From the NCBI GenBank assembly GCA_905250115.1, contig CAJNOI010000095.1, positions 126,033 through 190,032 of the forward strand: DNA of 64,000 bases, given 5' to 3'. The position numbers and the translations under genes were made by a program. Positions 46,056 to 57,074 of this stretch are shown here, in pieces. Position 1 is the stretch's first letter. Every line of letters starts with the position of its first letter. This DNA is from Adineta steineri. Its lineage: Eukaryota; Rotifera; Eurotatoria; Adinetida; Adinetidae. The notes below the pieces were generated by a model. That model had not been told where the DNA came from. It made no database searches and was given only the letters and a program-made list of their open reading frames with translations.

Positions 46056-49000
46056 CAGGGGTGTCCCGATGGGGGGCCTTTGGGGCCGCGACGGCCCCCC
46101 AATAATTATACTTTTTTTCGAAACTTAAAATTTACATATGATATTGTGTTGTAGATAAAATACTTGAGTATAGAGTGTAAATACAGCCACTCAATAATAT
46201 TCATCCATGTCAAAGTGTACTAACAATAAAAGATCTATTCCTCATGAAAGAAGCGTTGAAAATATTCATAAATATTTTAAACCATTGAATGACCTTTCAA
46301 ATCAAATAATTCCAACACAATTACCATCATCATCATCTAAACCACCATCATCATCTGAATCATCGTCTTCATCAGAAATACAACAAATTTATGCCAACGA
46401 TGCTCCAACAAATAATACATCTGAGTTTTCTCAATCCATTGCCAACACTTCATTATTAGTTGATAAAATTTCGCATTTATCAATGAATAACGAAAAAATA
46501 GCCTTATGTAATTCTTTCAAACATATTTCAATTGCAGGTGCAGATTCAATTATATCAGATGAACCTGTCATGGTTCTTCAATCAAATGTTGATATTCAAT
46601 CATTTGACACATCTGTACCTGATCGAAGTAATGGTAAAAGCTTTTCTTCATCAATAAACCATTGTTTATAGTTTTGTTGATATTCTTTTATCTTTAACAG
46701 GTATTTCTTTAGTTGTACATGGTACATCTGAAAATAATGAATTAAATCAACGTGATATATTATCTACTCATTTACTGCAAATTGAATTTTATCTTAAATC
46801 TTGTCAAAATTTAATAAAAGAATCTACTCGTCCTGATATTCCACATAAAGCATTTGTTGAAAAAACTCAAGCTTTTGTTATTGAATTAAAAAAGATTCTT
46901 GATCCACTTGATGCAACCTGTCGTGAACAAATTGAAAATATTAATGTCGAGTTTTCTAATATTGATTTTATATCTACCAAATCAACTGATAAAATATCAA
47001 GAGATCCTGGTGAGTAATTTAAGTTTCATGAAAAACTTGAAATATTTGTTTTTTGTAAAGCTTATTCGTCTGCAAATGGAAAATTTACAGAAGAAGAACT
47101 TCGATATCTCGTTCATAAAGGTCCAATGCAACCGGTACTAAAAGACTATCCAAAAAATGTCATACTAGCTGCACAAAATGCAACATGTAAATTTGCTAGC
47201 AAATGGTTCAATGAATACCCGATGTTGGAGTACAGTCAAACGACTGATAAAGTCTATTGTTTCGCTTGTCGTTTGTTTTATAAAGGTATGTGGCCATCCT
47301 ATGAAAAGAATTTTATCATTTTCTTATAGGGCCTGGTTCTGAAAAGGTTGATCTTGCGTGGATCAAAACAGGTGTTCAATCTTGGTCGAAAATGAAGGGG
47401 CGAGGAAAAGATAGAAAAGGTATTGCGTTCGGTTGCTTCTTCATTGATTGTATTTGGAAACTGTTCATCTTTCTTTAGGCAAATTAGATCAACATTTCAC
47501 ATCGTCTAGTCATTTAGCATCAATGTATCGATTATCAGTTTTTAAAAATAAGTATGCAAATGTTGAATGTTTAATGGATGCAAATAATCGTCTAGCTAAT
47601 CAAAAAGAAGAATCAATACTTAAAATAAATACAAAAATAATTGAAACATTTTTTGATTGTACGTTATTCTTGGCTAAACAAGGTCTTGCGTTTCGTCGTG
47701 ATCCGCAAGAACATGGTAGATTTTTTATCAATATGATATTTGATCTTATTAATTTTTTCCTTTGTTGTAGGAAACTTTATTCAACTTATTCATTTACTTC
47801 GTCGTTATGATCCATTGTTGAACTCTTGGTTTACTGAAGAAAAATTTAAAAGCCACCATGTAAGACTCATAGATACTCAATCTCTAAATTCACTAAATAA
47901 AAAGTTGTTACCAATTTCAAAGAGTATTCTTAAGTCTCCGAAACATGTTGTCTTTTTCATTGTATGTACTGGTTATATTAAACATAAACCTATCGTGCTC
48001 TAGAGGTTTTGATTTGTATTGTTTCAAATATTTATTTTAAATTACTTTTTTAGATATCTTATACAAGTGCTCGAAGTCAAGATAAATTCATCGAACATAT
48101 CGGTAATTATGTTATTGGTTCTATCGTTCAACAAGTACAAAATGCGCCGTTTTATTCAGTTATGATCGATTCTACTCCAGATTGTAGTCATCGAGAAATA
48201 TATTCATTAGTTATTCGATATGTTGATAATGATTTAAATGTTCATGAACGTGTTATTTGTTTAAAAGAATTACCATCAAAAACTGGCCAATCTATTTGTG
48301 ATTTCATTCTTCATATACTTCATAATTATCATATCTCAACTGATTGTTTAATCGGACAGTGTTACGATAATGCACCGAATATGTCCGGTTGTAGACGTGG
48401 AGTTCAAAATTGTATGAAAATTGCTCTTAAACGTGATATTATTCATATACCGTGTGGTGGTCATACAGCAAATCTTGCTGTAAAACATGCTTGTGAATGT
48501 TCCACAGAATATATTCGATTTTTTGATTTAATTGAAGAGATATCTGTATTTTTTACTAGTAGCATTAATCGGTATCATACTCTTCGAACTCAAATTAATT
48601 CATCTACATCTGCTTTAACTGTAAAGAATTTATCCATTACCCGATGGTCAGCTAATTATGAATCAATTAATGCTATTTGTCGTTCGATACCAGAAATTAC
48701 TAATACATTTAAAATAATTATCAACAATATTGATGATAAAATTATTAATAATACAGATGATAAACTTACACTAGATGATAAAAAAACAAAGCAACAAGTA
48801 TATATTCTTATGCTTGATTTTTTAACGAAAACTTATTTTTCTTTTTTTTTCAGAGTATTAATTTAGAAAAAAAGTTTCTATCGTTTGAGTTTACTTTGTT
48901 GTTGCATTTTTTAAATCAAGTGACACAACAAACTCAAAGTCTTACAAGTCACCTACAAAAAAAAACTCTTGATCTTGTTACAGCTTCTCATCTTTTACTA

Positions 49001-50350
49001 AATACAAATAAAATTTTACTAGAATGGAGAAATGATGATCTGTTCTTAGAAAAATTGATTAAGGTAAATCAATGTATACGGCTGGAATATTTCGATAAGA
49101 AAATAAATATGTTTACATGTAGCTTTAAAAAAATTGAATTTGAATTTATAGAAATAATCACACTCAATCATAGAGATCCAATATTTATCAATTTGATTGT
49201 TTTAAATTGAGTACGATGATACTATTGAATTATAAATGAGAATATTGAGCATTATTGAGCATTATTCTCTTTTACTATTATTTTAGGAATGTGATGATCA
49301 AGTTTTGAGCAATGGTGTTGATATTGATAGTGAATTTTCTCGGTATCATCATCAAAGATTACGCTCTATAAAAAATGATTCGAATTATAAAACCGGTGTC
49401 CGTTTAAACCGGTACAGTAATTAATGCACTTATTATTCTATCTATAGCAAATTTGTTTTAGAGTTGAATATTACAAGAAACTCATGATTGAGATTCTTGA
49501 TTATATAGTTATCTCATTAACTGATTATCATAAAGTAGTCGAAGAAAAACTTCAACATTTTTCAACAATATTACCTGGTCGTATTAATCATTTAACTCTC
49601 GCAAATGCTAATAAAATTACAGAAATTGTACCAAGTATTTCAAGTGCTGAAATTTTATTTTCAGAGCTTCAGCTTCTCAAAAATGACATTGATGGTGTTA
49701 CAGAACTACCAGAATTTATTAACAAGTTCAAGTTAATTGCAAACGGATATCCAAATGCTAAACGTGTTTATCAATTTATTCTTGCTTTACCAATAACAGT
49801 AGCTACAAATGAACGTTCATTCTCAAAATTAAAATTAATAAAAAGTAGATTGAGATCAAATTTGATGCCTGACAAAGCTGAATGGTTAATAATTGCTTCA
49901 ACTGAACGCGATCTACTCGAAAATATTGATCTATCAAAATTTGCTCAAGAATGGTCCCGTCTAAAAAATCGACGGGTAAAAATTGTATCAAATTTGTAAT
50001 ATATTTTTAAATATTTGTTCTATTTGTCATACTCTGAACTTGTCTTTGATGGTTATTTTTATGAATAAAAATATTCGAACAGATATTTATAAAATAAGCT
50101 TGCAATATATTTTATAAAAATAAATTTATACTATTTCAAGAGAGTTTTACTAACCCTTTACGGCCGGCTACCAGAAGACAACAAGCAAAAAGTTATCTTT
50201 CTATATATTCTTTGTTATTTAGTTATAGGGATCAATTTTTCACTGTATACTTTTAAAAAAATGCCGTACCCCCTACGGCAAAGTTGTTGCCATGTGGCCG
50301 GAAAGGGTTAAGTACGGCCCCCCAATCTTGAAATGGTCGGGACACCCCTG
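46056..50350 (+). mobile_element. complete hAT DNA transposon (4295 bp)
   Basis: The ends are CAGGGGTGTCCCGAT and (inverted) CAGGGGTGTCCCGACC, so at least 14 bp of terminal inverted repeat. A perfect 8-bp duplication GTTAAATC flanks it (46048-46055 and 50351-50358), the hAT hallmark. Both subterminal regions carry ACGGCCCCCCAAT in the same orientation. The host reading frame is restored exactly if the element and one duplication are removed. With an intact transposase inside, this looks like a young, potentially autonomous copy. Confidence 0.92.
46207..49999 (+). CDS. hAT transposase (ZMYM1/TTF-type zinc-finger family)
   Basis: Ten exons join in frame: 46207-46633, 46701-47009, 47061-47285, 47330-47419, 47479-47715, 47771-47859, 48054-48797, 48854-49063, 49287-49411 and 49462-49999, giving 997 residues with no stop. 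The N-terminus is Ser-rich and disordered. A TTF-type zinc finger follows (KVYCFACRLF with the HFTSSSHLASM histidines). The RNase H-like core has SVMIDSTPD (first catalytic Asp) and GQCYDNAPNMSG (second), with IPCGGHTANLAVKHAC after it. The C-terminal hAT dimerisation region reads ALPITVATNERSFSKLKLIK then SRLRSNLM. Proteins of this kind cut and paste hAT elements. The Met start at 46207 lies about 150 bp inside the element. Introns are 44-223 bp. Confidence 0.88.
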
Positions 50351-51359
50351 GTTAAATCCAAGTATTGCTCAATTTTTATGGCAGGCTGTTCAAACGACAA
50401 CTGTTGACGAAGATCGAATATTGAAATATTTATTTCATGGTATAAGATATTTGAATATTGCTGAACAATTAATTCGTACAAAATGCATCTATGATTTTCG
50501 ACAAGCATCTTATATTTTGTTCGAAATGAAAGATATCTCTGTGAAAAATAATCGAAATATTGATTTTGTTGTTGATTATATTCGAACGTGTCCTACTATT
50601 TGTCAAATAAATGAATACAATTCGATTGATGTAAATAGATTTAATAGTGTCTTTCAATCATATGGGAAGATATCCTGATATGATGGAATAGATTCAAACA
50701 TTCATCGACACTCAGTTCAAAGGTTTAGATATTATCAGAGTGAAAATAAAATCATTAGCATTGAATAATGATGTACCGGAAAATGATCTTGATAAAATGT
50801 TATTTTGGGATAACAAGTCAAATTATTTTGAATTTTATCATAAAGTATTGACTAAATCATTATGGCAATTACATAAATTGAAAAATTTTTGTCGAAATCG
50901 ACACCTTCATTTAGCATCATTTGGAAAAATATCAGGCAATGAAGGGTATTATTTTGTTATATTGAGATTATTTAATGTTGGCAGAGAAAAAGCATTAATT
51001 GAAAATGATTATCTATTGAAATGTCTAACAGCTAATTATTTTCCGCCATTAGATATCGAAAGTAATTTTATAGTTTACGATTCAAATATCAACTTAGATA
51101 ATGAATGGAATTCTGATAGATCTGAACAATCAAAAATAAATTCAACTATAACCAATGCCAAGCAGAGATATCGAATTGCTTTTTTCAAATCGAAACTGCA
51201 TTCCATCGATCTATTAATTGGCTACTCGACTCTCTGGACTTGTTTTTTTTTTGTAATATTGTGCTATTTAATTCAGAAAAATATAGTTATTTTACTATAT
51301 ATTATTGAGAATACGATTTTACAGTACTAAACGACAAAAAAATTATCTCGAATAGAATG

Positions 51360-51400
51360 TAGGTGTGATAAGTAGAGAATCGCACCAACATCCTCTCAAG
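51360..51400. repeat. degenerate GTG-rich inverted motif
   Basis: TAGGTGTGATAAGTAGAG faces CGCACCAACATCCTCTCAAG. It has the CTCAAG end of the hairpin family but weak arms. It lies between the broken gene and GPCR 3. Confidence 0.4.
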
Positions 51401-51456
51401 ATAGCTTGGAATACAAACAATAAAACTAAAATTAATGTTTCTGATAATGAATATGT

Positions 51457-52650
51457 CTAGTCATTTTCTTGTTGTTCTTCTATCTCACTATGATGTTCCA
51501 GCTCGATTCGACCAGGATCGTGAGATTGTGGTATTTGTACTACTGCTGATAGATGTCCAGTATTGTTTTTGAATGTACTCGTATCTGTTATTGGTTGAAT
51601 GCGACCAGTGTTATTTAACCATTTGCAACTGAATGTTGAATGTAATAGATTCTTTAGTTCGCTACGAAATGTACGCGATGACATCGTATATAAAAAGAAT
51701 GATGAAACAGGAAATAAATAGATCATTGCTTCAGCTGTAAAGGCAGCAAATCGTTCAATAGCTATACGTTCAATTGGTTTATTCGAAATATTGAATGTCA
51801 CGGCAGTATAAATATAGATGATCATCAAAGGTATTACTGATATGATATAAACAATTACTTGTGTGAAAAGCATAACTAAAAGTTGTTGATCTCTTCTTTC
51901 TGCTTGTAGATTGACTGTGAGTTGATGACGTTGTCGTTTGCGAGCAAGATTACGACGAATAAGTAAAGCACAACTGAACATGATGATAGTCGGTAGAATA
52001 CAGGACACCATTGTTGTAAAAATACTGTGGTAAAGCGCCACACCAGTATCGTATAAGATGCCACACGCACCTGCTCTTATATTGTAAAAAATAAGAGTAT
52101 GTACAGGTAAAATAAGCCAAACAATAACTATAACTCCTATAACACGGCGTGCCACATATACTTTTGCAAAATTTCGTAAACGTGCATTTGTTGACGAAAG
52201 TGCATACCGATCAATACAAGCTGCAGTTAATGACCAACGATATGTTAAAGCAACAACTTGACTTAAATAAATACGTAATTTGCAAAATGCAAGTATTGTT
52301 GTATTTGGATCCACATGATCTAGTGTATACATACTTGATCCAATTCCCAATCCTAGATTAGGTATCATCGCTATAGATGCTGCTAAAAAATCTATTTCAA
52401 AAAGAAAACAAGCAATTTTTCTGCATTGTATTCATTTTATAAAAAATAAGAATGTCCTACATGTGCAACAGGATATTGCTCGAAATTGTCGTTGTGAGAA
52501 GAGAAGAATATTGAGACAACATCCGATTATACCTAATATAAGATATAATGAATATACATAACGAATAGTTTGTTGTTGAATAATAATCAATGTACTCATC
52601 CATGACGACATTGTATCAATTGAAATTCTAGTAAATACAACAATCATCAT
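51457..52650 (-). CDS. rhodopsin-like G-protein-coupled receptor 3
   Basis: Two exons, 52650-52461 and 52391-51457, with a 69-bp intron (GTAGGA...AATAG, phase 1), give 374 residues. The join restores the TM2 motif CTYFLAASIAM, typical of bdelloid class A receptors. TM1 has YLILGIIGCCLNILLFS with the conserved Asn. The TM3 end reads TAACIDRYALSS (DRY near residue 124). TM5 is FTTMVSCILPTIIMFSCALL, TM6 VIVYIISVIPLMIIYIY, and TM7 ends FPVSSFFLYTMSS (an NPxxY variant) followed by RTFRSELKNLLHS as helix 8. The tail is acidic (ELEHHSEIEEQQEND). Start: an earlier Met pair is used here, but MSSWMST (14 codons on) is equally possible. Probable peptide receptor; ligand unknown. Confidence 0.85.
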
Positions 52651-53991
52651 AACTGTTCTAGTAACAAAATTTAAATCTTCGTATTGTATTATTTCATACC
52701 TTTAAAGAAGTTGTTTTAGTTTTGATCCGTTTGTAAAATGAACTTTAAGATAAAAAAGACGTATCTGTTTACCTTGTTTAATAGAAATGTCGAAGTAATA
52801 GAAGAAAACGTACTTAGCAAAAACTTTACTCGTTCTGATTCTCTTCCTGCAATATAATTATAGCATTAAGAATGCAGTTTTTTCATGCTTTGAGAATAAA
52901 GATACATATTATTTTTAATTGTAGCGATCTGTTGATAAAATAAACTGGTATTCTAATCGAACGCATGAACGAAATGCCATTCCTGATAAGATCATTTTTA
53001 AATAAATTATATATGCGAGATAATTTTTCATACAGAACTATTCGCGTGTATCCAAAAAATTTCCGCTAATATATCTTACATGTTAGTTTTCTCTCTGTTT
53101 TTCTAATAACAAACTATTATGACACCTGTCTGTTGTTATTAAAAGTATTATTAAGCATTCAGGAGAAAAGCAAATTGAGAAACACCTTTATATTTATTTT
53201 TCATATTCACTAATCGATACATATATTTAGTTAATATTTTTTCGAAAAACGATAAATGATAGAATTATATAATATTATTTATCTTGTCATATTTTTCATA
53301 TCGGGTTTAATTCTCTTTTGATGATAATCAAACGACAAGTGTATTCAATTGAAATAAATCGATATGTTTTTATGATAGTCAACTACAGTACTATTAAATG
53401 AGAAATTTATTTTAAGAATAATACCGAGATTGAGAGTTTGGATACAATTCCATTTTCACGTACAATTCATAAAAAATGAATCCACATAATATAAGCAAGT
53501 GTCTCTCATCCTAATACAAATGATGCAAATCAATGAAACTGCATACCATGAAACATTCGAACATATATTTTCTGGTATGATTAAATTATCAATATAAAAA
53601 AAATTACTCACGGGTCTCAATAATAGGATCTTAAGGGTGGGTGTGAGTTTAAATGAGGGAAGAGGTGAATAACGACACCCATACCCACATCAACAAAATA
53701 TTTGACGTTCTTTTTGCAAAAAATTTAATAGTGAAGGAAAAAACAACACTGCAATGTGCAACATCAATGTATCTCAAAATAATCTATTTAAATAGTACTT
53801 GTAAAATGATCCTGACTTCGTAAGAAGATCAAAATCAAACAGAATCGACCTTTTTCTTACTATGATTCTATTTCAAACTCTCATTCTGAAGATGTTAGAC
53901 TACTTATGAAATGATTTTTTTCTTTTTTCTGTTAGTTTTATTAGCAAAATTTAAGAAAGTTTTTAGAAAGAAAAGCAGAAAGACTGTTTAT
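52651..53991. other. intergenic with a hairpin
   Basis: AT-rich; contains the repeat at 53634-53689. The rest has no recognised gene and should hold the GPCR 3 promoter and the aldo-keto reductase 3' end. Confidence 0.4.
53634..53689. repeat. telomere-like GTGGG inverted repeat with conserved loop
   Basis: AGGGTGGGTGTGAGTTTAAA then TGAGGGAAGAGGTGAATA and ACGACACCCATACCCACATC. The loop TTTAAATGA..AAGAGGTGAATA is shared with 61851-61904 and, inverted, 42365-42424. Confidence 0.7.
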
Positions 53992-54978
53992 TTATCTCCA
54001 ATATGTCGGTGCGACGCCACGAGTAATTTTGCAAGCATCATTTAATGCTTGGACGACTTCATCCGGCAATGGTCCTTTTGATAAGTTCTCTAAGTTTGAC
54101 TTCAATTGTTCAATACTACTCGCTCCAATAATAATTCCGTCACCATCGAACGCATGTAGTTTCGAATGATGTACAAGCCATCGAAATGCTGTTTCAAGCA
54201 GTGTGAGATTATATTTTTCAATCACTGGTGTAAGATGGTTAATAGCCTCAAAATACGCCTCATTAAAATATCGATCACGGTACGTTTTTACCATTGTCTT
54301 TCCATGAGCCTCAGAAAATCGACCTTCTTTAGGATCTTCCGACGATGATGCATATCGTCCAGAGAGAACACCTCCAGCTAGTGGATTGTAGACAAGAATA
54401 TTAATTCCATAGTGTCGACAACAAGGCTCAAGTTCTTCTTCTAAAGCACGCGTTAGAACATTGTACATGCCTTGGTAAATTGTTGGACGAATCCATTTAT
54501 GAGAAATGCAAATTTCCGCAATTTGTGCCACTTCCCAAGCAGCATAATTACTCAGTCCGAAGATCTTGAATTTACCTTCTTCATGTAGTTTATTGATTTC
54601 TTCAAGAGTTTCTTCATATGGAACACTTCGATCTGGAGCGTGAAGGTAAAAAATTTCTACCGATTGTTGGCCCAATTCTTTTAGACTTGTTTCCAACGTT
54701 TGACGTAATTTTTCTGGCTTATGCATACCAGCTTCTACTGGATATACCTTTGTAGCTATAATAAATCCTTCGTTAAGCACACCTGTCTCTCGTGTAAAAG
54801 CTTCTTGTTTGCCATCACTATATAATCGTGCCGTATCAAGCTCAGTATAACCATATGATTGTAAAGTTTTGAACATCTCTCGTGTTTCATCTACAGTAGT
54901 AATTCTGGCGAAAGTTGTTCCTTGAGGACCCATTGTTGCACAACCCAGAACAACTCGAGGAGTTTTATTATTTGTCAT
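53992..54978 (-). CDS. aldo-keto reductase, AKR7 (aflatoxin aldehyde reductase)-like
   Basis: 328 residues, single exon. The (beta/alpha)8 aldo-keto reductase motifs are all present: VVLGCATMG at the start, the catalytic tetrad D48, Y53 (ELDTARLY), K77 (IIATKVYP) and H113 (FYLHAPD), then GLSNYAAWEV, YNPLAGGVLSGRY and the NADPH-binding IIIGASSIEQLKSNL. The C-terminal GVAPTYWR is typical of AKR7 and its fungal relatives. The family reduces aldehydes (succinic semialdehyde, dicarbonyls, aflatoxin dialdehyde) with NADPH in the cytosol. Length matches. The absence of introns and low AT bias compared with the neighbours may reflect acquisition from fungi or bacteria, but AKR7 is also present in animals. 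The gene stands alone between unrelated neighbours. Confidence 0.9.
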   Translation of the reverse strand: MTNNKTPRVVLGCATMGPQGTTFARITTVDETREMFKTLQSYGYTELDTARLYSDGKQEAFTRETGVLNEGFIIATKVYPVEAGMHKPEKLRQTLETSLKELGQQSVEIFYLHAPDRSVPYEETLEEINKLHEEGKFKIFGLSNYAAWEVAQIAEICISHKWIRPTIYQGMYNVLTRALEEELEPCCRHYGINILVYNPLAGGVLSGRYASSSEDPKEGRFSEAHGKTMVKTYRDRYFNEAYFEAINHLTPVIEKYNLTLLETAFRWLVHHSKLHAFDGDGIIIGASSIEQLKSNLENLSKGPLPDEVVQALNDACKITRGVAPTYWR

Positions 54979-56606
54979 CTTATAACAATAATGATGAACT
55001 CTGGTAACTGGTACTTACTTTGAATATATTCTTGTGTTTTGTCACTCGTTTTTTTTCTATGGTAGTTTATATACATACATATTTGACTGACGACAATTTA
55101 GAAGGAGAAGAATGAAAAAAAAATAAATGAAAACGTGTGAATATGTTCTTCACTCATACTCTTCTTTAGAGGATCGTCAAGGTCATTAAAAACCACTTTA
55201 GAGTCCGAAATAATTTTTCCAAAAATTTATGATGGTTATAAACCGAGTCGATATTTATAACTCAATGAATATGCATAAAAAAACTTCGAATTTTTAAAAG
55301 TCATGTTTGTACTCAGAACTTCGGCAACTTTAGATTTAGCACATCCATAGTTTTAATATAAGGATACTTTTGTCCTTTGATTATGTACGTCACTGATAAA
55401 ATGAATAAATAATTATTTTTAATTCAATCTTTATAAGAAACTTAACATAACAATTCTTTTTTCATTCGCACTCATCGTCATACTCTTCAATTCCTTGCAT
55501 GTTGATTGTTGGAACATTTAACATTTTTTTCAATTGAAGTTATTTTGGGACAGTTTGAAATTTTCTATTAGACTCGAATGTTCGCTTCGTTATACGCTCA
55601 GTATATGCATTTCAATTTTCTTGATGATATCATTAATATATGATTGCTTTTGTGAAGAACTATATAAAACAGTAACTGGATATTATGTCATAAAACAAAA
55701 GAAGAATGAAAATTTTGTGATAAGTTGATTTTATTTTGATTTTCATTCATCTCATTACCAGAAAGTGCTGTTGGTTATGCAATTAAGATTAGTTTCTTAT
55801 TTTACATTCTGATATTCTTCATTGTTATTTTTACGAAAACTACACCGACAAATCGATCTACACCGCATTCAAGTTTATTCTGAAAATATCAATTTTACCT
55901 TTGAAATAATCGACTTTAGGCACAATAAAATATTGCATGTGTATACTGTGAATTCATAAATAATACAAATCATTTCAAATATGATATAAACAAACACTAA
56001 AAGAACGAAAAGATGTGTTCAATTTATCTATATATCTTGTCGATTAGAAACACAATGAATATATCAATATTTTGATAAACAAAATAAAAAAGATTATGTT
56101 CCTTTCTCTCTCTCTCACTAACTTCATCGTTAGCGTTCAAGAGGACTGAAACAAATAATGTTGAATCAAGAAATGAGAAATATATTGCACATCTAGAATG
56201 GAAAAATAGGAAATAGTTTATAATCTTTTCTCATCGATTGATTGATTATGATTGTATATAAGCGTGCCTAAATATTCATTTTCTTTATTATTATGATATT
56301 TGTCTGTTATATCAAATATAGTAAATATTTTATTAATTCTTTAGGAGTATTCTATCACATTCGTTAAAAGAATAATTTGATCGAAAAACATTGCGTGTTG
56401 ACTTTATTCAAGCTTTTTTATTTATCTACTAAAAAAAATAAAATTATACTACAAAAAATGCTTGTCTCAACGTACTCTTTTGTCTAATAGAAGATAATAA
56501 CCGTCCCATGAACTGACTGACAACCTTGTAATCTTCTTTTGTCTATTGATGTATTCTGAATGAACATAGTATGAACGATAAACGTCTGCAATGATTTGCG
56601 GAACGA
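54979..56606. other. intergenic, nothing firm
   Basis: AT-rich. The first 200 bp should hold the AKR gene promoter. The ORF at 55534-55728 has no recognisable feature. Confidence 0.4.
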
Positions 56607-57074
56607 TCAACTAACCAGAAATGCTGCTACTGCTCGAGCAAAGTGTCGACAATCATTGAAACCAACTTCGTAAACTCCAAAAATTTGGATTTCATTCATG
56701 ACGAAAAACTGTAACTCCAATGCTGTTTTGTAACATTTTTTAACAGATTCACTGATTGGCCTCCATTCAGCTGGTCCAATTTCTACTGTAATCGGTGAAA
56801 ACTCTCCTGGATAAACATCAGCAATTAGATGAACCGTAAATGTGTGTCCTGATCCAGTCTGAAGAACGACAAAATTATGATGAATAAGAGTCTCATATAC
56901 GTAAAATCGATGAATGATCATATCATTCTGGAAAAGAACGGAGCGACGATATTGATTGATTGCGCGACCATTAAATTCGCTATTGGAAGCTTTAAGACCA
57001 AATAGAGCTAAGATACTGACCAAGGCTCCTATACACTGTACAAGTATCTCGCGTAGTACTTGATAAATAATCAT
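56607..57074 (-). CDS. small LRAT/NlpC-like (papain-fold) protein
   Basis: 155 residues, single exon. A hydrophobic N-terminus (ILVQCIGALVSILALFGL, 10-27) suggests an anchor or signal. The body has HHNFVVLQTG (H65/H66) and FNDCRHFARAVAAFL (C142), which resembles the His...Asn-Cys-x-His-Phe order of LRAT-type permuted papain-fold proteins (LRAT family: NCEHF). Strands such as SGHTFTVHLIADV and PITVEIGPAEW fit the same fold. The LRAT family includes acyltransferases and hydrolases acting on lipids. If C142 and H66 are the catalytic pair, the protein could be active, but the alignment is by eye. A splice to an upstream exon cannot be excluded, since the start follows a short A/T-rich stretch. 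Confidence 0.45.
   Translation of the reverse strand: MIIYQVLREILVQCIGALVSILALFGLKASNSEFNGRAINQYRRSVLFQNDMIIHRFYVYETLIHHNFVVLQTGSGHTFTVHLIADVYPGEFSPITVEIGPAEWRPISESVKKCYKTALELQFFVMNEIQIFGVYEVGFNDCRHFARAVAAFLVS

Larger units (their letters stand above)
44709..51330 (+). pseudogene. nucleotidyltransferase-domain gene broken by two insertions
   Basis: The gene survives in three pieces. Piece 1 (44709-44962) has an MNT/Pol-beta-type nucleotidyltransferase start: YGSWVYGTN (GS at 26-27) and SDRDF (D38, D40), with a third Asp in CDITIHS. Piece 2 (45832-46055) continues from FELLLEKNYMLAVEC. Piece 3 (50351 on) continues from LNPSIAQFLWQ. Removing the hAT and one copy of its duplication restores the frame between pieces 2 and 3. 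In piece 3 the frame shifts near 50668 and meets a TAG near 50689, then a long open stretch (50740-51330) follows with KIKSLALNNDVPEN ... and a hydrophobic end. Such genes include tRNA/antibiotic-type nucleotidyltransferases; the substrate is unknown. The later lesions suggest that it is no longer functional. Confidence 0.7.

Noticed and set aside
48162..48866. Stand-alone gene for the middle of the hAT protein
   Set aside because: It joins in frame to flanking exons with GT-AG introns into one transposase; as a separate gene it would start in the middle of the catalytic domain.
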